64,000 bases of DNA from Favolaschia claudopus (GCA_037176885.1 JAWWNJ010000034.1:310001-374000), one strand, 5' to 3'. Counted from the first letter of the stretch, positions 25,996 to 38,384 are shown. Numbers and translations are program-made. The notes: generated from the letters alone by a model not told the origin.

Positions 25996-28900
25996 ATGTC
26001 TACTTCTCCCCCTCCCGCGATGACCTCCGCCCCAAAAAAGCGCCAATATGCTCCGGGCGAAAATCAAGTCTACTATGGCGCAGCTGAGAGCCAACAGTCC
26101 GTCGATGCCCATGTTCCATATCCGCCCATTCCTGGAGATACCCCTGCGGAGCCAAACTACGTCGATCTAATGTCCTATCCGCCCCATCCCCGAGATCTAC
26201 ATACTCCGCGTCCCGAAATTCGTCTCCGCTGGACTCCATCCCCTCCATCGATCGCCTCAGCAGATCAATCCCTAGCCACGTTATACCAATCACCCACCCT
26301 GCGTGCTGTCCCAAAATCAGAGCCTCTGCACTACAGCTCCAAAATCCCTCTCGGGCTCGTCATCTCGCCTTACAGAGGCGATGAAGAATCTGTCCCTGTG
26401 ATAGAAGACGGTATCATCACCAGATGTCGCGGCTGCAAAGCCTACCTCAATCCATACGTCCAATTTATCGACGGCGGGAGTCGGTCAGTAAATCATCTCA
26501 GTAGTTTAGTACCTTCATTGATCGACTACACCGCAGCTGGCGATGTTCTCTCTGTGGCTTACCGAACGACACCCTCGACTGGAATCGCGGAGCTGGAGTG
26601 GGGAACGGCGATCACATTGAACTCACTTCCCCCGTCGTCGAATTCGTCGCTACAGCCGAGTACACGAATCGCGCGCCTGCGGCGCCTGCATATGTGTTTC
26701 TTCTAGACGTCAGCCAGGGTGCCATCACTTCCGGTTCGTCCTCTTCGACTCCGTTTGCTGTCCGCTCGGAACTAATTCCCATATGAAGGCTTCTTCCAAA
26801 CCACAATACGCACGATCTCCGAAAACCTCGATAACATACCCGCGGCTCAACACCGCACGAAAGTCGCCTTAGTCTGCTACGATTCCTCGCTCAATTTCTT
26901 CGTCATGACTGTGAGTTCACGTTCTGTTCCATAATCTTTGCTCGTATACGTATGACTGACCTCCATGCACGATGCCAGCACGAAGCCCAATTCTCTATGC
27001 TCGTCATATCCGACCTGGAAGAGACGTCCCTCCCACGAAGCCCCGAAGACCTCCTCGTCAACCTCTCAGAATTTCGTCCCTCCCTCGAGGCCTTGCTGGA
27101 TCGCCTCCCCACCATCTTCGCCAATCCACATACAACGTCAAGCGCCCTTGGTCCTGCGCTAGAATCCGCCCTGGCTATACTTGTACGAAGTGTTATCTGT
27201 GTCTACCATTCATATATATATTTCTGAAGGCTTCGACGGGCGGCAAGATCATCCTCCTATCTGCTTCTCCGCCAAGGCTCGAGAGAGGTGCGCTTGACTT
27301 CAAGGCGGATGCACAGCATGACACGCAAAAGGTGCTCAATTGAATGTTATTTTTTTGACTTCCGACAAAGCTGATGCCCATGGCATGTATGTAGGAACCC
27401 GAACCGGAAAAACCCGCAGCCGCTTTCTACCACGCATTCGCCACCTCCTGCATCGAGCCCTGCGTCTCTGTCGATATGTTCTTGGCAGGGAAGAAAAATC
27501 AGTATATCGGCCTCGCGACTTTGTGTGAGTTTCTACTTCATTCCATATCGTATTGGTGATTAATCAAACTTCTTTGCAGCATTGGTTCCGCATTACACCT
27601 CCGGACAGACCTTCTATTACCCCAATTTCGACGTTGCTCAGGACGCAGTCAAATTTGCCGTCGAGTTTGGGAGGGTGCTGGCGATGCCGTGCATGCTAGA
27701 GGCGGAGATGCGTGTGCGTTGTTCGAAGGGTGCGCGTTCATTCTTCATTCAATCTACCTTTCTGTTTCTTGTCTTTTCTTTTCATTTGATTCTTGACTGA
27801 AAACATGCCGCAGGTATCGCCGTCAAATCCATGCACGGCAACTTCTTCTCCCTCCAATCCGACCGCGTGATCATGCCTACCGTTCCCGTCAACCAGTCTT
27901 ATGCTGTTGAGCTGCAAATTGAGGAGACGCTCATGGAGCCGATAGTCGTTTTTCAAACGGCGGTGCTTCATACGACGTCCTCTGGTGCGTTCTCTCCCAG
28001 CTTCTTCTGTTTATCAAGGATCGATTCATTCCCGTCATTACTTGCTCTTAGGCGAACGACGCATCCGCGTCCTCAATCTCGCGCTCCCAACGACAAGCAT
28101 CATTCAAGAGGTGTTCGCCTCGGCAGATGTCAAGGCTGCCACCGTGCTCGTATTGAAACAAACCGTCCAGCGCACATCTTCGGCTCTGGCTTTGGAAGTC
28201 CGCCGACAGAAGCTTGCGAAGAAAGTCGCAGATGCGTGTGAGGCGTACGCGACAGTGGATAAGGCGACGTCGAGGATGGAACTTCGGCTTCCAGAAAACC
28301 TGAGGATGTTTCCCATCTTGATGTTGGGGGCGTTTAAGAAGGTGTGGGTTGTGTTGTATGATACTTGCTGAATGCACATTGAAATTTCCAGGCAGTTGGC
28401 CATCCATGCTGATACCCAGACAGTACACGACGTGCGCGCCTACGCGCGAGTCCTCTTCGCCTCAGCCTCCCCGGAGGACTTGATTCAATACATCTACCCT
28501 GATATATATTCGCTGCATAACATGCCTCCGGAGGTGCGTCGTATCAATCTCCCTCATTTCTGTGATCGATACTAAATGAACATTTACTGAAGGTCGGTTT
28601 CGTTGGCAACGAAGGCATTTTCATGATGCCCTCACCTCTGCCACTCACCGGGACTTGGTGGGAGAGACACGGATTGTATCTCATCAACGACGGGCAGATC
28701 ATGTACCTCGTCGTCGCTCCTGACGCAGTCCCTCTTCTCATTCAAGACGTGTTTGGTGTTGGGAATTACGGAGAGCTGAAAAGCGGCAAGGTGTGTTTTC
28801 GTCTCCTTTTGTCGCGTAGGGTATAATTGGCCTAACTCGTTCGTTTAGATGGAGCTCCCGGAGCTCGATACTGCAATCTCGCAGAGAATTACAGCGATCA

Positions 28901-29135
28901 TCGGGAACATCCGCGAACATCGAGATGTGGTTCGTCCGACAGTATACGTGGTGAAAGACGACGCCACATCTCCAATGGCTTTGCGCAATGCAATGGTACA
29001 GAATCTTATTCATGATCACGTAGACGGCGTGCGGTTCAGCTACCGCGCGTTTTTGAGCGATATAGCGGCGAAAATCAATGCAAAGGTACGAGACTTTTTG
29101 ATTTGTGAATCTCCCGATGCTGACAGAAGGGTTGA
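25996..29135 (+). CDS. SEC24: COPII coat protein Sec24
   Basis: The cargo adaptor of the COPII inner coat; with Sec23 it binds Sar1-GTP on ER exit sites and packs cargo into vesicles. The start ATG at 25996 gives MSTSPPPAMTSAP. Exon 1 ends at 26483 and exon 2 starts at 26537. Joined, they give the zinc finger CRGCKAYLNPYVQFIDGGSRWRCSLCGLPND, a Sec24 hallmark with two CxxC pairs. Later exons supply the trunk (APAYVFLLDVSQGAI, VALVCYDSSLNFFVM), the beta-sandwich and helical parts (YTSGQTFYYPNF, LRLPENLRMFPILMLGAFKK) and the gelsolin-like end (YLINDGQIMYLVV, SYRAFLSDIAAKINAKKG). At least ten short GT-AG introns; about 900 aa, usual for fungal Sec24. The last exon is tiny (KKG, stop at 29133-29135). 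It ends about 100 bp from the convergent flavin reductase gene. Confidence 0.93.
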
Positions 29136-29232
29136 GCAGTGAAATATCGATAAAACTACAAATTAAGTATCCAGCGCAGGTTCAACATTGTGTGCATATA
29201 TCCTCCCACATTTTGTATTCCGTGTCATTGCT

Positions 29233-30063
29233 TTAATCTTGATACTCTTTCCACTTCACCATTCTATCCTGGAGATTCAATATTTCTCCATCGATCACAA
29301 AGGTGCCATCTCCACGATGGTGAAACATCCGCGCCGTTTCCTTCTTCGCAGGATTCTCCCAGGCCGCCACCACTTTCAGCACCCACATCGAATATTTCGA
29401 AACCATCTTCGTGTCCTCCACGACACATTCGATATTTGCGATCATGTCTTTTCCGCCTACGAGCGGCGCCTCGACTTTCCCACCCGGTAGTGCCTCCAGC
29501 CCAAACTTTTCCCATTTATTCATCCCTTCATCATCCGAGGAGCAATTTCCCACATCAACGACGACGCCAGCCATCTCTGCGCTCGGTATAGCCAGAACGC
29601 ATTCACGGCGCTTCTTGAGAACAGTGAAACTCGCGTCCCAAGGTCCTAAACAGATTCCGATGAGAGGCGGAGATTCGTGCTGCATGACCATGTGGAAGCC
29701 AATGGTCATGACATTGTGGGTGCCGTCGGTCAGAGAGCCTGTGGTTACGAGCAAGACGGGGCCAGGCTCGATGAGACGGTAGACTTTGGAGATTGGGTAT
29801 GGGTTCCATCCTCCCGGTATGGAGGTATCCCGAATCTGCGTATCGGAGTCTAGCTGAGCCGGATTGGACCGTGTGCGACGCTTTGAGTTATCCTTGGTCT
29901 CTTCCGCCCCCGCCCCTGCCTCGGTTTCTGCTTTTCTCTTTGATACCATTGCTTGAGTACTGTACTGAGCTGCGTGCGACGTGGTGGGAGATTCGAAGCG
30001 GCGCCGAAATACGGTGACGTCATCATTTGGCGCGGTAGATACTTTTCTGTGAACAACGTCCAT
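29233..30063 (-). CDS. Flavin-reductase-like FMN-binding split-barrel protein, 276 aa
   Basis: A single-exon frame. The first ATG is at 30063 (MDVVHRKVST); another at 29949 (MVSKRKAETE) would give 239 aa. After a charged, low-complexity leader comes a domain of the flavin reductase / DIM6-NTAB type: NPYPISKVYRLIEPGPVLLVTTG, NVMTIGFHMVMQHESPPLIGICLG, RRECVLAIPSAEMAGVVVDVGNCS, DKWEKFGLEALPGGKVEAPLV-like text, and ECVVEDTKMVSKYSMWVLKVV. Such proteins bind FMN and reduce flavin or act on small molecules; the substrate is not visible. The Arg-rich leader from the first ATG could be a weak mitochondrial presequence. Confidence 0.8.
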   Translation of the reverse strand: MDVVHRKVSTAPNDDVTVFRRRFESPTTSHAAQYSTQAMVSKRKAETEAGAGAEETKDNSKRRTRSNPAQLDSDTQIRDTSIPGGWNPYPISKVYRLIEPGPVLLVTTGSLTDGTHNVMTIGFHMVMQHESPPLIGICLGPWDASFTVLKKRRECVLAIPSAEMAGVVVDVGNCSSDDEGMNKWEKFGLEALPGGKVEAPLVGGKDMIANIECVVEDTKMVSKYSMWVLKVVAAWENPAKKETARMFHHRGDGTFVIDGEILNLQDRMVKWKEYQD

Positions 30064-30827
30064 GAACCGTAACAGACGCAGAGCACTTGGAACTTTATTG
30101 CAACTTAAACTTGACTTCAACTGTAAGAAGGTCTGGCGGCAATCGCCGGAGATTTCCCAGACCTATCCGGCTTGTTCGGCACCCGCCACGTCCTTCTTCT
30201 TCTTGTCTTCGTCTTGTCTTCATCACAACTTGTCGATCCCTGAGCGAGATATTGCCATCTTGCACAACGCTCAGCTAGAGACGCTTGACGGTTACTCTCC
30301 ATCAAATACTACGGGCTACCCACTGCCCCGCTATTACTGAATGAAGTCGTGTCAATTCTCCTCGAAAACTGGATACAAGCTCTTCACAATTCTGCGAGGG
30401 CAATGCGAGTGACTGGGGCGGTCGCTTGAGCTTCGACATCATGGTCGACGAGTCTACAACTCAACTCGGTCAGAATCCTTGTACTTACCACCTGGCTCCG
30501 GCACTTTCGAAATTCGGACAAACTTACGATCGCGAGGTTCCTGGTGACTCAAAGCGTCAAGGGTCGATTTCGAGGTCAAAGCAGAATGGAGGACGCCTTT
30601 ATGTCACCGCTGTTTGCGACGGCCAGACCAAACCCGCTTGCTCATTCAAAGCCGGAAATGGACAATCAAAATAATGGATCAAAGCGTTCGAGAGGACAAT
30701 GCAGCGCCACCGGTGGCCGCCGCTATTTGGCTTGTGGATAAGCTATATAAGGGGCGGCTTTCGTCTCTTCAACTCATCCTATCCCCGACTCTTCACCTCC
30801 TAGAACGTCTCTCTCCACAATTTCACC
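30064..30827. other. Intergenic region between divergent genes
   Basis: About 760 bp. Short frames only. It holds the upstream regions of the flavin-reductase-like gene (-) and of the 255 aa gene (+). A TATA box for the latter is listed separately, followed by a C/T-rich stretch typical of basidiomycete 5' UTRs. Confidence 0.45.
30744..30750 (+). promoter_or_regulatory. TATA box (TATATAA)
   Basis: AGCTATATAAGGGGCGG lies about 80 bp upstream of the ATG at 30828, with a CT-rich stretch between them. A good fungal core promoter. Confidence 0.55.
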
Positions 30828-31820
30828 ATGTCCGGCTACTCCCACTTCAACGCAGGGTTTTCGCAAGGCGGCTATGGGCAATCGTATTACAATAATGCAT
30901 CTGTGCGTCTTCCGTGCCACCGTCCATAGACATCTCCTCTCACAAACCCCCTTCCTCCCTTCCGTTCATAGTGGTCCAATGGCAGCCAGCCCAGCAACGC
31001 CAATTTCTATGCCTCACAAGGCTTTCCCGGTGGCAACCCCGCAGCGCAACAGAACTACTATCTACACTCTCAGTCGCAGTCGCAGATGATGCCACCACCC
31101 CCTCCTCCTCGGCCCCTCCTCGCACCCACTCAAATCGACAGCCGCCCCGCAGACTACTGGCACAACAACAAGCACCTCCTCACCATCAATCGCGGGTCGG
31201 AAAAGGAGTTCCCGCACAGTGTTTCCTACCGACCGACGACGGGGCCGTGTACTGCCGGTGTTGCACTGCTAAATCTGGAATACGCGCAGTCGCACTATAT
31301 GGTGGCGGGAAACGATATTCTGAACGAGTTCATGCCACCCCATACCATGAGATATGCGGAGGCTGAGTTTCTCATCGAGGTACGCCATGCCAACCCCGCC
31401 TCTCCTCGTTTCCTTAAATTCGAAGTCGCGGTCGCTAACTTCTCGTCTCCTTTCAGTGGCCAGGATACCGACCAGCGAGCTACACCTTCACGCTGGTCGA
31501 TCCCCACACCCGTCGTCACATTACACGTGCGATGCTCGGTGCCCAAGCCACCCAATTATTCAAAAACTTTGCAAACGTACGTGCTCCTAATCCTATCCTT
31601 TCCTCTCTCATTCCTACCTCGCATCCTAATTATAATTTGCTCACTCGGATCTTAGACCCGCAAGGACGCCCAATTCATCGAAGTCGACGGCTCGATGCGT
31701 CTCGGAGTCGACGGTGTCATGTATGACCAGGTTCGCCTTGTGGAGCTTTACACCAAGGATGGGAAGACGTTCCGCGCGCAGTGGGCGTTGAATGCGCATT
31801 ATCTCTCTGTTGGGATGTAG
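30828..31820 (+). CDS. Conserved-looking protein of unknown function, 255 aa, four exons
   Basis: Exons 30828-30902, 30972-31379, 31457-31576 and 31656-31820; GT-AG introns all in phase 0, 768 nt in total. Residues 1-75 are Gly/Tyr/Asn/Gln/Ser-rich (MSGYSHFNAGFSQGGYGQSY, then QNYYLHSQSQSQ and a proline run) and look disordered. The rest is a compact domain: RPADYWHNNKHLLTINRGSE, AGVALLNLEYAQSHYMVAGND, PGYRPASYTFTLVDPHTRRH, DGSMRLGVDGVMYDQVRLVELY, ending AHYLSVGM. I do not recognise the family. The prion-like leader suggests self-association or RNA granules, but that is only inference. Confidence 0.75.
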
Positions 31821-32168
31821 AGGATCTTTCCTCAAAATCAAACCCGGGGGCGCTGTAAAACGTGCAGGACCACGACGCGTCTGGTCTCTAGATATTATTT
31901 TTATCGTCTTGATGTACTCATAGCATTGTAGCCTTAGAATCTTTATTACCTCCAGTTTCTAGCATTCAAAATATACCTCCTTCAAAATTCAGAATTCGAG
32001 ATTCGAGAAAACATGTCCATATGCATTGAGTTGATGCGCCGTATTTAAGATACGCTTCAACAATACGCATCCGAGATTCAGTGCATTGTGCCAGCTTGAA
32101 TCAACGCCAGCCTCACATTGAGGCGTAATATCAACGTGTTGAGTTCCACAGTACCATAACCGTACTTA
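31821..32168. other. Intergenic, convergent 3' ends
   Basis: About 350 bp, AT-richer than the flanking genes. It presumably holds both 3' UTRs. No gene seen. Confidence 0.5.
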
Positions 32169-33037
32169 TCAAGGGCATCCCATGGCAAGCCAAGCCGCTT
32201 TCACCGCATTCACATCCAACCCCTTCTCCTTCTCTTCCGAGAATTCAACTTGAGGAAAACTCTTCCCCTTCTCTTCTGCCTCATGCCTCTTGATCTCCAC
32301 CGCCTGCTCCAGGGTCGCAAGCGTCCATCGCATCTGCGCATCCTTCAGTGCTGCCACTTGATCTTGCTCTTTATGAGAGACTGCTTTTGAATCTCCACAG
32401 ACACACTGTCAAGTCGCTGGAGAAATGAATCTCCAGCATTTTCCTTCAACGCCCCCGAAAGTTCGCTCGCAAACGCTGGAGCGCCTTTTAGCCCAGAAAC
32501 GCGGAAACGCGTCAATTTAGGGCAGGCGAGAGACAGCGCTGCGGTTAATCCGATAGGACTGCAATTCCCCGCGAGATGCAGGTGGGTGAGGGCGGGGAAA
32601 AACCCGGGACGGGGTAACGGATAGAAACCGTCGACGGTTAACGATTTGAGGTGGGGAAACCGGATGCGGAAAATGGCCCCGAGCAGGGCACTGGATGTCG
32701 AGGGGGAGGGAAGTATCGCGACTAAGTCGCGCAGGTCCGGTGCAATGAGCCGTAGCAGGTGTAGGATGAAAGCTGGCTCCGTCAAGGATATGGAAGGACC
32801 AATGAAAAGTCGACGGGTATATTTCCGGGGGGTATATTTGGAGGGTTCCAGCTGCCACAGTGCGCGAAATAGGTCCTCCTGGGTCAGTATGACGAGGGTA
32901 TGGAAGAGAAGCGGCGCCGCGATAGCCCGGAAATGTGAGTTGGTGAGGGAGAGGGATCGGATTGAGTCCCTCCCGAAAGGTGAGTCGCAAACGAGCTCAG
33001 CGATGAGGGAGTGAAGCTCTAGGGGTAGTGACTCCAT
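32169..33037 (-). CDS. F-box/leucine-rich-type protein with an apparent frameshift
   Basis: Starts MESLPLELHSLIAELVC, an F-box-like opening, and continues with SIRSLSLTNSHFRAIAAPLLFHTLVI, the usual second half of fungal F-box domains. Leucine-rich segments follow (LRLIAPDLRDLVAIL, LTHLHLAGNCSPIGL, CPKLTRFRVSGL). Such proteins recruit targets to SCF ubiquitin ligases. The first frame runs to a TGA at about 32345. A second frame, overlapping from about 32390, continues with AALKDAQMRWTLATLEQAVEIKRHE to a stop at 32169 and looks like the real carboxy end. I found no GT-AG intron of sensible length that joins them, so either a one-base indel or an unusual splice is involved. Confidence 0.6.
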
Positions 33038-33342
33038 GAATGCAGCGTAACGGTAGAAGGCGAAGAGAATCTCAAGCCCAGATCCTGACCAACATACGCG
33101 CATGTCGATGGCGACATGAACGCGCCATAACGCGACATGACGCGATCACGTGAGAGATCTCCGCCCTCACGTTCAAACATTTTCCCCTTGGTCTCGTTTA
33201 GAACATTCGCGTGGACCACGGAAAGAGCGATCGACAACGATATAAGTATATAGGACAGTATATTCAAGGAGTGCTACAACTATTCTTATCCGGCCGGCGA
33301 CTATTATACACTTGCTTTTTATTGATGCGTATCTGACGAAAA
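33038..33342. other. Intergenic, holds an E-box
   Basis: About 305 bp upstream of the F-box-like gene and downstream of the DUF6534 gene. It contains GATCACGTGA near 33143, a palindromic E-box of the kind bound by bHLH factors. No gene seen. Confidence 0.4.
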
Positions 33343-35138
33343 TCACCGTCGAATTTGGGTAGATTTCTGTGTGCAATTGAAACCGTGAGCAGCCGCGAAG
33401 AAAGGGGGGGGGAGGGTATAGGAACAAACCTGCAATGCAAGATCTCCAAGCTCCACGTTGCGCCCCTCTTCATCGTAACTCGTATCCATCTCGCGAACAA
33501 TGTGGACTTTGAGTACGTTCGGATTGTTGTCGTCGTGTCGCGAGCGATGGGAGCTATTTGGGAGGTGAACAGACTGCATGCCGTGCGAGCTTCCCTTCCT
33601 CATTGCCGTCTCCTTCAGCCGATTATTGAACAGCGCGATGAGACAGTTCGAATATCTGGATATCGATGCGGAAGCAAAAGCGGTCAACTCTTGGAAGAAG
33701 TGCTAGTGCCTGTAAGATGAAGCCTCACAATTTGCCAATGATGGCGGTTCTACGGATGGAAATACCATGGGTCAATACTGCATGCAGTGTGAGAAGAAAA
33801 CTGAAAGCGCACGGCGGGACCACGAGGGTGGGATGGTGCTATCCAGACATTTTAAATAATCAGTGATCGAAACAGATGAACGCGAAATAACAATAACATG
33901 TACTCACCGGCGCAGCCCAGAATAATATTAGCGCGATAACGGCAACACCCGCTATACCAAAAGAAGCATGAGAATCGAGATATTGGAAACCTTATCAACG
34001 AGACTAAAAAGTTTTCCGCCGTCGTACCTGTTAGAGCGTTGGTTTCTACAACAAGGCGAATGATCCGTGATATGACACTGTGCGTAACGCTAGCAGGAAG
34101 GGTAGCGTTTCGTTGGTACAGCAACTGAATGAAGTGAAAAGAAGGGAAGAAGAGGAAGGCAAGGGTCAGGAGGCATTTAGAAAATCCGAGCCAATCGACG
34201 TACGGCCCAAGACAGGACAATTGCAATTGCAACGTCGGCGACTGCCGCGCCAACGAGCCATATCTGCTCGAATTATCAATCTCATGAAACGTAGGCATCC
34301 GACAGAATCAAATGCCGACGCACCGTTTGAGGGACGACCTCTGTGCTGATGAGGGAAAGATGGCCTAATTCATGTGCCTGCATAGATGTTGAGAAAGCGA
34401 TACATACAGGCGCAGGGAAACCGCTCACCCTCACACCCCGTGTAAATCCCCGCCACGCATTGAGTTATTGAAACCTACGCAGGGCCTGAATCCAGAGGAA
34501 AACACTCGACATAAGAATCTGCTCACCATGAGAATGAGTACTGGAATCAGATATGTCTTGCGCAAAAAATGAATCCTCCAAATGTAGAACATCTGGACGA
34601 CGAGAGATATCACGGAGTCGATAACGGGCACGTCCCAGGAATTCAAGAAAGTTTCGTCCAATCGTCGCATGTCGCCGAACCCGTAGACAAACCAGTGGAA
34701 CGCGTCGGCCGTAATCAGAACCGTCTGGGTAATGTCGAGGAGGGCCAGCCCATAGACTGAGGAAGAAGTGAGACGTCGGGTAAGTAATAACGTTGGGAGC
34801 CGCACCAAGAGCCTTAATTGCGCGGCGATCATCCGAAAAGTTTTCAAAATAATAGTCTGAGTGGTAGGTTCAGTTGTAAGCCCGTGAATAATAATACGAT
34901 TCAGTTGCGTACACAGCTGCACCATCAACACCCCCATGAACCCCCAGTTAAGGACTATCCCCACCATCTAAAAGACAGCGTAAATGCGGGGACTACTACG
35001 GGTTTCTCTCAGTTACTAACCGTCGGGCCCGTGCTGTCAGATAGCCATAAGAAAACACAGAAGAGAAGCGACTCGGGAGGCGCACATCATAGCAATGTCG
35101 GGCGGGATAGCGGGCATGCCCGACGGAGGGGAGGACAT
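33343..35138 (-). CDS. Basidiomycete seven-helix membrane protein, DUF6534 type
   Basis: The start ATG at 35138 (MSSPPSVGMPAIPPDIAM) is spliced to a small exon and then to GPTMVGIVLNWGFMGVLMVQL, the amino signature of this family. Then follow LDITQTVLITADAFHWFVYGFG, LNSWDVPVIDSVISLVVQMFYIWRIH, a helix with SKCLLTLAFLF, and SVISRIIRLVVETNALTG, each a membrane helix or its flank. The cytosolic tail includes YSNCLIALFNNRLKETAMR and ends KSTQIRR. At least six introns. The family is expanded in mushrooms; its function is unknown. Exon borders in the middle were not all resolved. Confidence 0.75.
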
Positions 35139-35835
35139 GCTCGCAGTCTGATTGAACGCTGAGGGAGAAGGGCATCAACTTCGTCGGGGTATTTGACTGG
35201 GGTCTTTGGGCGATGTGAATTTCGCGACTTCATTTTTCGTAAGGAGGTAACCGCGTGATATTCTAGTTGAAATCATAATAACGGGTTTGATCGGGGTTTG
35301 CCTCGATCGGGATCAAAGGAAGTCTTGTGAGGAGAAAGCATCGAGGAAAGCAGAGAGTATGATGTCGAGGTGGTCTTGAATTTTGCGAGTCAAGTCGTAC
35401 ATATATTATGGTTTATACCTGTGCAAACAGTTTGACCAGGGCTTAGCTAGAAAGCCGAGAAAGTGACGGGTCTAACCGAAAGGGACTACACCGCAGATCT
35501 GCGCGGATTTCACCCGGCCACCGGGAGCAAAGCATTCAAATAATGAATTTCCTCAGAGCCTAGATTGTCGCGTGGTATGTTTCGAGTTGTTTCGGGAGAG
35601 CTTTGCGCTGTGTCATACGCAATAATAAGGTATGACGGGCCGCCAGTCGAGCGAACTGGAAGAGCGGTGCTGAACGGATTGCGAAGAGAGGTACACGTGG
35701 CGATAAGCGACGCATGGCGTAATGCAAATTGTCCCACGCCCGGAACTTGCCGGTGAGTGTCGAGGATTTCAGATGTGAACGAACCTCATGAACAAGCGTT
35801 GTTTCTCAAACAAAACAAAAGGAATCGTGTCAGAA
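35139..35835. other. Intergenic region upstream of the DUF6534 gene
   Basis: About 700 bp, only short frames. No gene seen. Confidence 0.45.
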
Positions 35836-36411
35836 TTATAGCACATAGCGAAACCACTTATTGTCAGACTCCGTCACATCTCGCTAAAATCGCATTCTAG
35901 TTATTTTGTGAGATCTCGATATTAAAGAGGAGAGGAACGTACCATCCCTTCCTCCTCCGCCCATCTTGCTCTGATCTCCCCGGGAACATCATCCCCAGAG
36001 GCAACGGCATCCCGATCCCGCAGACGATTGGAATTCCACATGTAGAACCCGAGAAGGAGGTGGCAGACCGTTTTCACGACGTAGCTAAGTGTACACTGGT
36101 GAACGAGACGAGATGAGAACCAAGGATACGAACCCGGCCATCATAGCTTTCGTGGCGGTGGGATATCCAATTGCGGCCTCCGATTGGAGGAGAACGTGCG
36201 GGCCAGCGATATTCTGACGCGCGCAATCAGGTATACTTTCAGAAAGATTGATTGGTATTGAAGACTTACTCCAACCTGTGAGGTGGGCACGTTAAATATG
36301 GTTAGCAGCGGAAGCAATCGAGACATCGCTCACGCAATATCCCTGCAGCATATCAGATTTTACCATACTAAATTCAGTCAAGGCTAGTTGAGAAGCACAC
36401 TTACGACGAAT
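35836..36411 (-). pseudogene. 3' part of an MFS transporter gene cut off by a DNA element
   Basis: Small exons on the minus strand continue the reading of the gene at 44734-46873. After the intron donor GTAAGT come GYC, VG, then NIAGPHVLLQSEAAIGYPTATKAMMAG, YVVKTVCHLLLGFYMWNSNRLRDRDAV and RARWAEEEGM. The last exon reads RDVTESDNKWFRYVL, stop at 35836. This is the carboxy end typical of fungal allantoate-permease-like (Dal5-type) anion:cation symporters. Without the 8.3 kb insertion the splice frame would be continuous, so the split is recent and this part now lacks its own start. Confidence 0.75.
36404..36411. repeat. Target-site duplication of the 8.3 kb DNA element, left
   Basis: CGACGAAT, followed by G, repeats at 44734-44741, also followed by G. 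Eight bases fits hAT-type transposition. The duplicated bases are MFS exon plus donor sequence. Confidence 0.7.
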
Positions 36412-36518
36412 GGACGGTTACTAAAGTAACTTGTCAAAACTTACTTGTCCTGCCAAAATGTACGTTGCGTTACTTTTGGCTGGGTAAGCGAACTTTTCAC
36501 GTAAAAGTACCAGTTTTT

Positions 36519-36546
36519 GATGCCATCTGATGGCAAAAGTAACTTT
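36519..36546. repeat. Palindrome-bearing repeat module (GCCATCTGATGGC), copy 1
   Basis: A near-palindromic block followed by AAAAGTAACTTT. It recurs at about 43422 and 43760 in the same element, each time followed by a stretch ending in CTTGGG or CTTTGG. Confidence 0.5.
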
Positions 36547-38384
36547 CGCTGATCTTACTTTGGCTGGCGGCGTCGACTATTCTTACTTTTCTTTACTTTC
36601 CCTTTACTTTTCCCTTCAAATCCACTAGGAATCCTTAGGAGACTATCCTGGAGGCTATTTGAGGTATTATTCCTTTCTTCTGACTAGTCTGCGCGCTCTA
36701 CCAGCCTACCTTGATCAAAACCGCTTATCGCGTCACTAGTCTTCCTAGTCATTCATCGGGATTGGATTAAAATTCATTCATTTGTCAGTTTCTGGTGAGA
36801 TTCTCGGAAAATAACATTGGCAGGAGTCGAAAAAGGTAACCTACAAGCATATTGCTCACTTCGGCGCCGAAATTGACTTCATATTGATATGGAACACGTA
36901 TTTCGGACTCTGAGAGCGACATGCGGGACGTGATAAGTAGAGTAGAAGGACGTCAAGTAAGCTACAGGCTTACAGTGAAGTAAAGTAAGTACCTCCCTTT
37001 CCGGTTGATCAGGGTATCATAAACCTGCCGCCAGGATTGATATTTCAGCCAGACAACTCGAAGTATTCTACAGTTTTAGTGGCGCAACAGTCGAGTAGCA
37101 CGGAGGTAGATTCAGTTAGGAGGAACTAAAGGAAGTGCAGTCAAGGAACGGAGGGAAGTAAGTTAAAGTAAAGTATTGTTGAAGTTCAACGGCCGTAGTC
37201 TACTTTCCTTACTGTACGGTATGTACGGCAATTTACTTGGCTTTCGCGCGGTTGGAATTGAACCACTTGAGATTCAAGGTAACATATTGGTTACTGTAAT
37301 TTACTTCGATTGATATCCTGTAGTACTTGCCTTGGTGTACTTAGACACCGAGTACTTTGAGTTACTTCCCTGGCAGCTATGGCGCTACCGGGCAACAGTG
37401 TTCGTTTCGATCCGGCAGCAAGTTGAACATGGATTTGCTCCTTACTTTACGCTCTATAGTAGACACCCGGATAGGTAAAGTCAAGGTCGGCGAAGTAACA
37501 CATTCAAGTAAGTAACAAATTCACAGTATTGGTGGTGAGGGGGCCTCCGATATTTGCAGCACTTGAGTACATCCAAGTACCTTCCCAGCGAGGAATGCTA
37601 AAGCAATATTGGCAGAGGTTCAAGTTGTAAAATCTCTGAAGGAATCCGTTTCGATTACAATACACAGCGGTATTCTCTCTATCCGCTACGTTCTTGGATC
37701 CGGTCCAAGCTAATCTACTAGTATGGATGCTTCAATAATCCTTCGCCACGGGAAATATAACTTCGGCTGAAGATTGAACTTTGCTCAGATGCTATTACAT
37801 TACTGGTGAATATCTACCTATTACATAAGTAAATAATTCTATGACTGTAAGTGAGTTCAAGTAAAGCAAAGTAACTTGGAGTAAACTTATTGTTGCTGCG
37901 TAATTGAACTCATATTTATCTATGCGAAGCAAGGAAGTATAGTAGGAAGTAGAGCGGCAGATTTATGAACAGAGGCATTCAATAATCTCGAGGTTAAGCT
38001 TCGAAATGTTGCTTACTGGCGGTCATGTTCAACTTGCCGTGAAGTTCCGAAACATGCCGATGAATTCCGAAACTCTGGCATATGCCGAGGGCATTGCTCC
38101 AACGCTTGCCGATCGTCGGCACATGTCCCCGAGGCTTCAACCGGACGGCCGGTATTGTCAAATACGCAGAAGTAAAGTGAAGTAGCAAGTACAAGGAAAA
38201 CAAATCGGATACAAGTAAAGTAAATCAGGAAGTAGACCTGAGTAAACTAAGGGGAAGCGAAGTCAAGCAGAAGTATAGTTGAGTCGGATGTGAAGTATGC
38301 AATCGAGTAGGACTCCGAGAGGAGAAGGAAATAAATAAAGCAGCGGCGAAAGAGCTTGATAGCGGTAAGTACAATTAAGTAAAC

